Positions 43,444 through 50,858 of a stretch of DNA of 64,000 nt are shown here, one piece after another. Numbering within the stretch: the first letter of the stretch is position 1; each line of letters starts with the position of its first letter. The notes beneath the pieces are model-generated. The model did no database searches, was not told where the DNA came from, and saw only the letters and a program-made list of their open reading frames with translations. The DNA comes from DTDR01 sp964505415 (GTDB taxonomy: Bacteria; Hydrothermota; Tepidihabitantia; Tepidihabitantales; DTDR01). The stretch lies in the NCBI GenBank assembly GCA_964505415.1, contig CAZDHW010000007.1, forward strand, positions 1 through 64,000. Reading direction: 5' to 3'. Both the position numbers and the translations under genes were made by a program.

Positions 43444-44837
43444 AAAAAAGTAGTTTGACTTTTGTTAAAAAAAGATGGCAAATAAAAAAAATTCATTTAA
43501 TTGGTATTGGTGGCAGCGGTATGTCAGGTTTAGCTCTTGTTTTAAAAAATTTAGGTTTTGAAATTTCTGGCTCTGACATTAATAAAACCGCATTAACTGA
43601 GTTCCTTCATAAAAAAGGAATAAAAGTTTATTATGGACATAGTGAAAAAAATGTAAAAAATGCTGAGTTAGTGATTTATTCTTCAGCTATCCCCCCTTCC
43701 AATCCTGAATTGGTTTGTGCAAAGAATTTAGGGATTCCTGTTATTCCGCGAGCGGAAATGTTAGGAGAATTAATGAGAATAAAATATTCAATTGCTGTGT
43801 CCGGTACCCACGGAAAAACCACGACTACTTCTTTAATTGCTCATATTTTAGAACTTGCCAAAAAAGATCCCACAGTAATCATCGGTGGCAGAATATTGAG
43901 TATGAATAGTGGTGCTAAATTGGGAAAAGGAGATTATTTAGTGTGTGAAGCTGATGAGTCAGATAAGAGTTTTTTAATGCTTTTCCCTACGGTAGCAGTA
44001 GTTACTAATATTGAACCGGAACATTTAGATCATTATGCTGATTTGACTTCTTTAAAAAATGCCTTCTTAGAATTTTTAAATAAAGTTCCTTTTTTTGGCT
44101 TCTGCGTAATTAATGAAGATGATAACAATTTAAAAGAAATAAAAAATTTAATAAAAAGAAAAGTTTTAAGTTTCGGTTTTTCAAACGAAGCTGATTATCA
44201 GATCAAAAATGTTAAATTACACAAAGATTTTTCTTTCTTTGAAATTTTTAAAGAAAATAAGAAATTGATTTCTATCAAAATTTCTTTATTGGGAATTCAT
44301 AATGTTTTTAATGCCGCTGCCGCTGCAGTTGTAGCTTGCGAATTAGGTATAAAAAAAACGAAAATAAAAAAAGCCTTGGAGAACTTCGAGGGCATTGAAA
44401 GACGATTAGAAAAAAAAGGCGAAAAAAATGGTGTGATTTTTTATGATGATTATGCTCATCATCCCACTGAGATAAAAATGACTTTAAAAGCCCTGAGACA
44501 GAAATATCCAACCAATCGAATCTTCGCTATTTTTCAACCACATCGTTATACTCGAACGTTTTATCTTTGGGAAAGTTTTGGCGGAGTTTTTATGGAAGCG
44601 GATATTATTGTGATTACTGATATCTACCCAGCAAACGAAGCACCAATACCCGGAGTAAGTGGGAAGTTAATTTATGAGGCAGTAATTTCTAAAGAAAAAG
44701 ATAAAGAAATTTATTATTTTGAAACTTTTGAAGAAATTTTTAGATTAATAACTAAAAAAGCCCAAAGAGGCGATGTAATAATAACCCTAGGTGCTGGGAA
44801 TATTAAAGAATTATGCGAAAAATTTTTGAAGAAATAA
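43440..44837 (+). CDS. murC: UDP-MurNAc:L-alanine ligase MurC
   Basis: The first Mur ligase, adding L-alanine to UDP-MurNAc. It has the UDP-binding loop IHLIGIGGSGMSGLALVL, ATP loop AVSGTHGKTTTTSLIAH, VCEADESDKSFL, TNIEPEHLDHY and the C-terminal DDYAHHPTEIKMTL. The 465 residues are full length. It overlaps murG by 4 bases and murB by 25 bases, in the usual order murG-murC-murB. Confidence 0.95.
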   Translation: MKKSSLTFVKKRWQIKKIHLIGIGGSGMSGLALVLKNLGFEISGSDINKTALTEFLHKKGIKVYYGHSEKNVKNAELVIYSSAIPPSNPELVCAKNLGIPVIPRAEMLGELMRIKYSIAVSGTHGKTTTTSLIAHILELAKKDPTVIIGGRILSMNSGAKLGKGDYLVCEADESDKSFLMLFPTVAVVTNIEPEHLDHYADLTSLKNAFLEFLNKVPFFGFCVINEDDNNLKEIKNLIKRKVLSFGFSNEADYQIKNVKLHKDFSFFEIFKENKKLISIKISLLGIHNVFNAAAAAVVACELGIKKTKIKKALENFEGIERRLEKKGEKNGVIFYDDYAHHPTEIKMTLKALRQKYPTNRIFAIFQPHRYTRTFYLWESFGGVFMEADIIVITDIYPANEAPIPGVSGKLIYEAVISKEKDKEIYYFETFEEIFRLITKKAQRGDVIITLGAGNIKELCEKFLKK

Positions 44838-45688
44838 AAGGATTAACAATCAAAAAAAATTTTCCTTTATCAAAAATTTCTTCCATTGGTATCGGAGGAA
44901 AAATTAAATACTTTTTTAAAATAAAGGATAAAAATTCTTTATTAATGTTAAGAGAATTTTTAAAAAAAGAAAAATACATATTTGTAGGTAAACTTACTAA
45001 TATTCTCTTTTCTGATGGTTATTTAGACGGTATTATCATTCAATATCAAGATAAATCTTTTGAATATATTGACGAAAATCCGCCCAGGGTAAGAGTAGGT
45101 GCAGGAATAAGTCTTAACAACCTAATTTTGATGCTTCCAAAATTTTCTTTGTCAGGTTTAGAACCTCTTGTTGGTATACCTGGGAGTTTGGGAGGTGCAT
45201 TGAAAATGAATGCTGGTGCTTTTGGAGTTACAATTGCTGATTTTTTAGAGGAAGTGGAGATTTTTTCTTTAAAAGAAGGATTTAAAACGATAAGAAAAAA
45301 GGAGATTAATTTTAATTATCGTTTTTCTTCCATAAAAGAGGATGAATTGATAGTGAGTGCCGTTCTGATTTTAGAAAAAAAAGGTAAACCTGATTTGATT
45401 CAAAAATATTTAAAAATGAGAAACAAAAAATTTCCTAAAGGCAAGTCTTTAGGCTGTATTTTTAAAAATCCTGGGGAATTTTCAGCTGGTAAACTTATTG
45501 AAGATGCTGGTTTGAAAAATTTTAGAGTCAATGATGCTATTGTCTCTGAAAAACATGCTAATTTCATTCTTAATTTAGGCACAGCTAGATTTTTAGATGT
45601 TTATGAATTAATACAAATTATTAAAGAAAGAGTTTACGAACGGTTTAACATTTTATTAACTGAAGAAATAAAAATAGTTGATTTTTAG
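44813..45688 (+). CDS. murB: UDP-N-acetylenolpyruvoylglucosamine reductase MurB
   Basis: An FAD enzyme that reduces UDP-GlcNAc-enolpyruvate to UDP-MurNAc. It has FAD-binding motifs SSIGIGGKIKYF, VGAGISLNN and GIPGSLGGALKMNAGAFG, and the C-terminal domain GCIFKNPGEFSAGKLIEDAG. The position of the catalytic Ser in E. coli MurB (GSxFKNP) is Cys here (GCIFKNP), a variant I believe also occurs in other MurB proteins. The 291 residues suit the shorter type II form. It ends 1 base before ftsA; ddl and ftsQ are absent. Confidence 0.92.
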   Translation: MRKIFEEIKGLTIKKNFPLSKISSIGIGGKIKYFFKIKDKNSLLMLREFLKKEKYIFVGKLTNILFSDGYLDGIIIQYQDKSFEYIDENPPRVRVGAGISLNNLILMLPKFSLSGLEPLVGIPGSLGGALKMNAGAFGVTIADFLEEVEIFSLKEGFKTIRKKEINFNYRFSSIKEDELIVSAVLILEKKGKPDLIQKYLKMRNKKFPKGKSLGCIFKNPGEFSAGKLIEDAGLKNFRVNDAIVSEKHANFILNLGTARFLDVYELIQIIKERVYERFNILLTEEIKIVDF

Positions 45689-45689
45689 A

Positions 45690-46925
45690 ATGAAAAAAGA
45701 AAGAATTACCGCTATTGATTTAGGAGTTACAAAAATTAAATGTGCGATCAGTGAAATTGATCTCCAGGGCAAAATAAATATTCTGGGATTTAGTGAATCA
45801 GAAACCAAAGGATTTGATAAAGGAATTATCACTGATAGTGAAGCAGCTTTGGAATCACTTAGATCGGTTATCAGTGAAATTGAAAATGAAACCCAAATAA
45901 AAGTGAAGAAGACAAAAATCGTTATTGGCTTACAGGGTGAACATATAAAAGAACTACCTGGAGAAAGTAATAAAGACGATTTTACTAAACCGGTTCAAGC
46001 AGAAGATATTTATGAAATAAAAAGAAAAGCTCAAAGAATTTCTTTACCTTCAGAAATAATTGTGTGGCAATTAATTCCTTTAGAGTACTCTATTGATGGT
46101 CTTTCAGGAATTAAACAGCCTGTAGGAATGCCGGTTTTTAATAAGTTAACTTTAAAAGCCTTGCTTTTAACAATTCCTAAAAGTTGTTTGGCGACGATTG
46201 TAGAACTTTTGCACCAATTAGATCTTAGAAAATTTGAATTAATTTTCCAAAATGCTACTATCGGATTAGGAGTTTGTGACGAAGAAGAATTGATGAGAGG
46301 CGTTGCCGTCTTGGATATTGGCGGTGGATTGAATTTTGGAATTTATAAAAATAATGAATATCAAGCTGGTTTTAGTTTACCCTTTGGTGGTATTGCAGTT
46401 ACTACTGACATTGCATTGGTATTTTTAACGCCTTATCATTATGCTGAAAAAATTAAAAGAGAATATGGTGTTGCTAAAAAAGAATATATTATTAATGATG
46501 TGCCTATTAATATTATTAATTATCAAGGAAAAGTTACTCGACGAATAAACCAGAGTCAATTATCCCAGGTCATTGAATGCCGATTAAGAGAATTATTACT
46601 TTTAGCTAAAGCTGAGTATGAGAAAAGATTGGTAGAAGAAATTCTGCCTTTAAACATTGTAATTACTGGTGGAGTGGCAAATACTCCAGGAATTGACAAA
46701 TTAGCGGAAGAAATATTTTCTTTACCTACTCGCATTGGTTTTTCACCGACAATTAAAGAAAAAATTTCTCCTCCCGAGTTTACTAATCCTCAATTCGCCA
46801 CTTTAATTGGGTTAATTAGTTATAAATTAAAAAAGAAAGATTATCAACCAGTAAGGGATATTGACTTTTTTGATAAAATAAAAATTTGGATAAAAAGAAA
46901 ATTTAATTTTATATTAGAAGAATGA
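45690..46925 (+). CDS. ftsA: Cell-division actin-like ATPase FtsA
   Basis: An actin-fold protein that tethers FtsZ to the membrane. Phosphate-1 is AIDLGVTKIKCAISEI, phosphate-2 VAVLDIGGGLNFGIY and the adenosine motif VITGGVANTPGIDKLAEE; a 1C/SHS2-like insertion covers about 80-165. It ends in an amphipathic membrane-targeting helix (FFDKIKIWIKRKFNFILEE). ATG 45690 directly follows the murB stop; a frame open from 45678 adds only MIFR. The sequence is more divergent than most FtsA, but order and the terminal helix support it. ftsZ follows 12 bases later. Confidence 0.88.
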   Translation: MKKERITAIDLGVTKIKCAISEIDLQGKINILGFSESETKGFDKGIITDSEAALESLRSVISEIENETQIKVKKTKIVIGLQGEHIKELPGESNKDDFTKPVQAEDIYEIKRKAQRISLPSEIIVWQLIPLEYSIDGLSGIKQPVGMPVFNKLTLKALLLTIPKSCLATIVELLHQLDLRKFELIFQNATIGLGVCDEEELMRGVAVLDIGGGLNFGIYKNNEYQAGFSLPFGGIAVTTDIALVFLTPYHYAEKIKREYGVAKKEYIINDVPINIINYQGKVTRRINQSQLSQVIECRLRELLLLAKAEYEKRLVEEILPLNIVITGGVANTPGIDKLAEEIFSLPTRIGFSPTIKEKISPPEFTNPQFATLIGLISYKLKKKDYQPVRDIDFFDKIKIWIKRKFNFILEE

Positions 46926-46937
46926 AAAGGAGGAGAT

Positions 46938-48068
46938 ATGATTTATCCTAGTGAAAAAACAAATAAATTAAAAATAAAGATTTTTGGCATCGGTGGCGGA
47001 GGAGGAAATATTTTGAATGCTGTAATTAGCTATCACCGGAATTTAAATTCTCCACTAGAAAATATTCAGCTTGAATATTTTACTCTTAATACCGATCGAA
47101 AGGCGCTTATAAACTCTTTGGCAGATCACAAAATTCAATTGGGGAAAAAACTTACCCAAGGTTACGGTTCCGGAGGTAACCCGGAGATTGGAGAACAAGC
47201 TGTTTTAGAAGCGGAAGGCGAAATACGCCAAGAACTTAAAAATACTGACTTGCTAATTTTAATTACTTGTTTAGGAGGTGGAACAGGTAGTGGAGCAACT
47301 CCTAAAATTGTCGAATGGGCAAAAGAAACAGATATTTTAACTTTGATAATTACAATTAAACCTTTTAGCTACCAAGGTAAAATGATTAATAGGATTGCTA
47401 AAATTTCTTTAGAAAAAATTGAAGATCTTTATCCTTCAGCAGTAGTAATTGCTAATGACCAAATAAGAGAAAAATTAGGTAATTTAGCAATGGAAGAGTC
47501 CTTTTCTACTATTAATAAAATGATAGCTATTGGACTTACGGATTTGATAAAAATAATTGATAATTCTCAATTAATTGGTATTGATTTGGCAGACATTAAA
47601 AATTTTATTTTTGAAAAAGGTAGAGGGATAATTACTTTTGGCGAAAGTGAAAAAAAGGAAGAGGCTTATGAAGCAGCACTTAATTCACCTTTAAGCAATA
47701 AAAATATTGAGTCCGCCAAAAAAGTTCTTTTCTGGGTTTGTGGCGATTCTTCCCTTTCGGTAGAAGATGTTAGTAATATTTTGGAAAAAATCTCTAAGAA
47801 AATAAAAAATCAAAATGTTAAAATTTTGTTTACTTTTATGAAAAATACTGATCTTAAAAAGAAAATTCGGGTTGGATTTTTTGCTACCGGACTTTTTAAA
47901 GACGCCATTGAAGATTGGGAGATGGATGAAATTTTAGAAAATCTAAGGAATGAAGAAATTGAAAAAAAATTAAATTTACCACAAAATGTTTTAGAAAAAA
48001 AAATTGACAAGAATAATATGACTTTACCTGCTATTTTACGGGTGCTATTTTTACAATTTTATTTATAA
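46938..48068 (+). CDS. ftsZ: Divergent cell-division GTPase FtsZ
   Basis: A tubulin-like GTPase forming the Z ring. Family features are IFGIGGGGGNILNAV, FTLNTDRKAL, LTQGYGSGGNPEIGEQAV and the tubulin signature GGGTGSG at 113-119 (usually GGGTGTG). The T7 loop reads GIDLAD at 214-219: both catalytic Asp are kept, but the usual leading Asn is Gly. A linker of about 40 residues leads to LPAILR (363-368), which matches the FtsA/ZipA-binding tail, followed by an unusual hydrophobic end VLFLQFYL. A strong AGGAGGAG at 46928-46935 precedes ATG 46938. It overlaps the infA stop by 10 bases. Confidence 0.88.
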   Translation: MIYPSEKTNKLKIKIFGIGGGGGNILNAVISYHRNLNSPLENIQLEYFTLNTDRKALINSLADHKIQLGKKLTQGYGSGGNPEIGEQAVLEAEGEIRQELKNTDLLILITCLGGGTGSGATPKIVEWAKETDILTLIITIKPFSYQGKMINRIAKISLEKIEDLYPSAVVIANDQIREKLGNLAMEESFSTINKMIAIGLTDLIKIIDNSQLIGIDLADIKNFIFEKGRGIITFGESEKKEEAYEAALNSPLSNKNIESAKKVLFWVCGDSSLSVEDVSNILEKISKKIKNQNVKILFTFMKNTDLKKKIRVGFFATGLFKDAIEDWEMDEILENLRNEEIEKKLNLPQNVLEKKIDKNNMTLPAILRVLFLQFYL

Positions 48069-48289
48069 CGATAGATAATTCGACCGCGATTTAAATCATA
48101 AGGTGATAGTTCAACAGTTACGCGGTCACCTTTTACGACTTTGATAAAATGGATTCGCATTTTTCCAGATACGTGAGCCAAAACGATATGGCCATTATCT
48201 AACTGAACCCGAAAGAAAGCATTTGGTAATACTTCAATTACTGTACCATCCATATGGATGACATTCTTTTTCTTTTCTTCTTTACCCAT
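48059..48289 (-). CDS. infA: Translation initiation factor IF-1
   Basis: An S1/OB-fold factor that binds the ribosomal A site during initiation. The 76 residues match the family: VIHMDGTVIEVLPNAFFRVQ, LDNGHIVLAHVSGKMR and VELSPYDLNRGRIIYRYK. It is the last gene of adk-map-infA, overlapping map by 8 bases. rpmJ and rpsM, which normally follow, are absent because the gene runs into the ftsZ stop. Confidence 0.95.
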   Translation of the reverse strand: MGKEEKKKNVIHMDGTVIEVLPNAFFRVQLDNGHIVLAHVSGKMRIHFIKVVKGDRVTVELSPYDLNRGRIIYRYK

Positions 48290-49037
48290 CGTAAGTTAAA
48301 ATTTCCGGTTTCTTTTTCCCTACCAGTACTGTATGTTCAAAATGAGCAGAATAACCCCCATCAGCCGTTACTATCGTCCAGTTATTTTTTTTAGTAAAAA
48401 CTTTTTCTGTAGAAAAATTTACCATAGGTTCAATTGCTAAAATCATACCGGCTTTCAAAATAATGCCGTTCATTTTTTGGATATAATAATTAGGAACTAT
48501 TGGATCTTCATGGAGTTCCAAACCCACACCATGACCAGATAATTCTTTTACTACAAAAAAACCATTTTTTTCAACATATTCTTGAATTTTTCTTCCGATA
48601 GCCAAAAGAGAATTATTTTCATAAGCTTCTTCAATACCTAAATAAAGAGCTTTTTCAGTAACCCTAATTAACCGTTCGATCTCTGGGGTAGTTTTTTGAC
48701 AGATAAAAGTTTTTGCTCCATCTGCATAATAACCGTCTTTCTTAACACCGACATCAATTTTTACAATATCACCTTCTTTTAAAATCCGCTCATCAGGTAT
48801 TCCGTGAACTACTTCTTCATTAATACTAATACAAACTGCCGCCGGAAAACCTTTATACCCTAAAAAAGCCGGAAAAGCACCTTGAGAATAGATAAAATCC
48901 GCGCAGATTTTTTCTAATTCTTTTAAACTTATTCCTGGTTTAATTGCTTTTTCTATTAATTTAAGAGTTTTAGCAACTATTCTTCCGGCTTCTTTAATTT
49001 TCTCAATTTCTCTTTTAGATTTTATATAAATTGCCAT
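48282..49037 (-). CDS. map: Methionine aminopeptidase, type I
   Basis: It removes the initiator methionine from nascent proteins. The pita-bread fold has the five metal ligands in VKIDVGVKKDGYYADGAKTF (two Asp), GHGVGLELHEDP (His) and AIEPMV (Glu) plus a final Glu in AHFEHTVLV. The 251 residues without an N-terminal zinc domain define type Ia. It shares its first base region with the adk stop (1-base overlap) and overlaps infA by 8 bases, the standard spc-operon order. Confidence 0.95.
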   Translation of the reverse strand: MAIYIKSKREIEKIKEAGRIVAKTLKLIEKAIKPGISLKELEKICADFIYSQGAFPAFLGYKGFPAAVCISINEEVVHGIPDERILKEGDIVKIDVGVKKDGYYADGAKTFICQKTTPEIERLIRVTEKALYLGIEEAYENNSLLAIGRKIQEYVEKNGFFVVKELSGHGVGLELHEDPIVPNYYIQKMNGIILKAGMILAIEPMVNFSTEKVFTKKNNWTIVTADGGYSAHFEHTVLVGKKKPEILTYDG

Positions 49038-49678
49038 TATCTTTTAATTTTCTTTATTATTTCCGAATAGACATAATCTCTTCCTTGATTGCCATCAATC
49101 CGGTATAAATTATTTTTCTTTTCGTAATACTCAATCAAAGGAAGGGTTTCTTTATAATAAGTGATTATTCGCTCTCTAATTACTTCCTCCTTATCATCAT
49201 TCCTTTGAATTAAATTGCTGCCGCAAAGATCACAGATATTTTCAACTTTTGGCATTTTGAAATTTAAATTATAAATAGCGCCACAATTTTGGCAAACGCG
49301 TCGAGCCGTTAATCTTTTAATTATTTCTTCTTCGCTTAGTTCAATAAGAAAACAGAAATCAACTTTTTGGTTTCTTTGGAAAAGAAATTCATCTAAAGCC
49401 CTCGCCTGAGGAATTGTCCGAGGATAGCCATCAAAGACAATCTTTTTTTCGTAATTGTCTTTTAAAAAATTTTCTACAACCGTAATGACAATTTCGTCAG
49501 GAACTAATAAGCCATTTTCTAAATATTTTTTTACCTTATTTCCCAATTCACTTTCTTTACTTATTTCGTAGCGAAAAAGATCACCTGTTGAAAAATGGTA
49601 AAAGCCTTCTTTTTCTTTTAATAACTCGGCTTGGGTTCCTTTGCCGCTTCCTGGTGGACCAAATAATATTATTTTCAT
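49037..49678 (-). CDS. adk: Adenylate kinase with zinc-binding lid
   Basis: It balances ATP, ADP and AMP. It has the P-loop ILFGPPGSGKGTQAELL (residues 4-20), AMP-binding FSTGDLFR, FDGYPRT and a long-type lid with the zinc cysteines CQNCGAIYN and CDLCGSN. The 213 residues are full length. It is first of adk-map-infA with its own leaderless promoter; secY and the ribosomal genes that usually precede it are not here. Confidence 0.95.
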   Translation of the reverse strand: MKIILFGPPGSGKGTQAELLKEKEGFYHFSTGDLFRYEISKESELGNKVKKYLENGLLVPDEIVITVVENFLKDNYEKKIVFDGYPRTIPQARALDEFLFQRNQKVDFCFLIELSEEEIIKRLTARRVCQNCGAIYNLNFKMPKVENICDLCGSNLIQRNDDKEEVIRERIITYYKETLPLIEYYEKKNNLYRIDGNQGRDYVYSEIIKKIKR

Positions 49679-49684
49679 TAAATA

Positions 49685-49713
49685 AGTTTAATGAAAATAA
49701 AAAGTTTTATCAA
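49685..49713 (-). promoter_or_regulatory. Predicted leaderless promoter of adk-map-infA
   Basis: On the minus strand: TTGATA (49713-49708), a 17-base spacer and TAAACT (49690-49685), 6 bases before the ATG at 49678. There is no ribosome-binding site. Confidence 0.5.
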
Positions 49714-49727
49714 GATTCAATAATAAT

Positions 49728-49755
49728 TTGAAATTAAGAAGGTTATTAATAAAAT
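49728..49755 (+). promoter_or_regulatory. Predicted leaderless promoter of rimI
   Basis: TTGAAA at 49728-49733, a 16-base spacer and TAAAAT at 49750-49755, 8 bases before GTG 49764. The TTG of the -35 box opens an in-frame extension that is probably not translated. Confidence 0.5.
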
Positions 49756-49763
49756 TTAAAATC

Positions 49764-50204
49764 GTGGAAGAAGTTAAAATCCGATGGATGAGAGAAAGAG
49801 ATTTGGAAGAAATTTTAAAAATTGAAAAAGAAAATTTTAAATATCCCTGGAAAAAAAGTTATTTTGAATATGATTTAAGAAGGCCAAATGCTTATTGCTT
49901 GGTTGCTGAACTAGATAACAAAATAATTGGTTATTTGGTTGCCTGGGAAATGGCTGATGAAATTCATTTAGCGAATATTTCGGTAGCTAAAAATTACCAA
50001 AGAAAAGGAGTTGGTACCAAATTAATGAATGAGTTGATTACTATTGCTAAATTAAGGGAGATAAAAAAGATTTATTTAGAAACCAGAGTTTCTAATATAG
50101 CAGCTCAAAATTTCTACCAGAAATTTAATTTTAAATATGCCTATCTCAGAAAAGGCTATTATAGCGACGGTGAAGATGCTTGGATTATGGAAAAAGAGTT
50201 ATAA
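49764..50204 (+). CDS. rimI: Ribosomal-protein-alanine N-acetyltransferase RimI-like
   Basis: A GNAT acetyltransferase that modifies the N terminus of ribosomal protein S18 or other proteins. It has the acetyl-CoA loop VAKNYQRKGVGTKLMNEL and the RimI-typical ETRVSNIAAQNFYQKFNF, with PWKKSYFEYDL near the N terminus. GTG 49764 (then EEVKIRWMRERD) gives 146 residues, matching RimI. The longer frame from TTG 49728 starts in the promoter. It ends 2 bases from the convergent nitroreductase stop. Confidence 0.88.
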   Translation: MEEVKIRWMRERDLEEILKIEKENFKYPWKKSYFEYDLRRPNAYCLVAELDNKIIGYLVAWEMADEIHLANISVAKNYQRKGVGTKLMNELITIAKLREIKKIYLETRVSNIAAQNFYQKFNFKYAYLRKGYYSDGEDAWIMEKEL

Positions 50205-50206
50205 GC

Positions 50207-50728
50207 CTATTCTTGATATTGGTTATAACAAACAATTTCCGAAAGCGGTTTTCTACTCCTTTCTGGCGGTTCTTCAGCTGGATAACCTAAGGGAGTTAAG
50301 GCAATAACTTTTACTTCATCAGGGCATTTTAAAATTTTTTTAACTTCCTTTTCATCATAAGCCCCAATCCAGCAAGTTCCCAATCCTTCATTAGTAGCGG
50401 CCAGTACAATATGTTCCAAAGCAATCGCACAATCAACAGGATAAGAACTCCAGTATCCTCCCATTCTCCCCCAAGCGATTTTTTCTAAAGCAACCACACA
50501 GATAACAATTGGTGCTTCAGCAATAAATTTTTGGTTACGACAAGCAGGGACTAGCTCTTCTTTTATCTTGGGGTCGTCAATTACAATAAATTTCCACGGT
50601 TGAATATTTTTTGCTGAAGGAGCTAATCGACCGGCTTCTAAAATTCTTTCCAAAATTTCATCTGGTATAGGGTCAGGTTTGTATTTTCTTACACTTCTTC
50701 TTTTTCTAATTACCTCGTAGAAATCCAT
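50207..50728 (-). CDS. Nitroreductase-family FMN oxidoreductase
   Basis: An FMN-dependent NAD(P)H oxidoreductase of 173 residues. It has the FMN-binding RKRRSVRKYKPDPIP, APSAKNIQPWKFIVI and the C-terminal LTPLGYPAEEPPERSRKPL. The substrate is unknown. TATAAT at 50742-50737 on the minus strand lies 8 bases before its ATG, but no -35 box is visible inside the tRNA-Arg upstream, so it may be transcribed from the tRNA promoter. Confidence 0.85.
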   Translation of the reverse strand: MDFYEVIRKRRSVRKYKPDPIPDEILERILEAGRLAPSAKNIQPWKFIVIDDPKIKEELVPACRNQKFIAEAPIVICVVALEKIAWGRMGGYWSSYPVDCAIALEHIVLAATNEGLGTCWIGAYDEKEVKKILKCPDEVKVIALTPLGYPAEEPPERSRKPLSEIVCYNQYQE

Positions 50729-50742
50729 AATTTTAAATTATA

Positions 50743-50815
50743 TGCGCCTGGCGCGATTTGAACGCGCGACCTGCGGATCCGGAGTCCGCCGCTCTATCCG
50801 TTGAGCTACAGGCGC
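50743..50815 (-). tRNA. tRNA-Arg (anticodon CCG)
   Basis: A complete 73-base cloverleaf on the minus strand. Acceptor GCGCCTG pairs with CAGGCGC, D stem GCTC/GAGC, anticodon stem GCGGA/TCCGC with loop CTCCGGA (anticodon CCG), T arm GCGCG-TTCAAAT-CGCGC. The discriminator is A, and CCA is not encoded. Confidence 0.95.
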
Positions 50816-50823
50816 TTTTTAAA

Positions 50824-50851
50824 ATTTTAAAACTATTTTTTTTAAAATCAA
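50824..50851 (-). promoter_or_regulatory. Predicted promoter of tRNA-Arg
   Basis: On the minus strand: TTGATT (50851-50846), a 16-base spacer and TAAAAT (50829-50824), 8 bases before the tRNA. It has the same geometry as the tRNA-Ala promoter. Confidence 0.5.
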
Positions 50852-50858
50852 TATTTTA

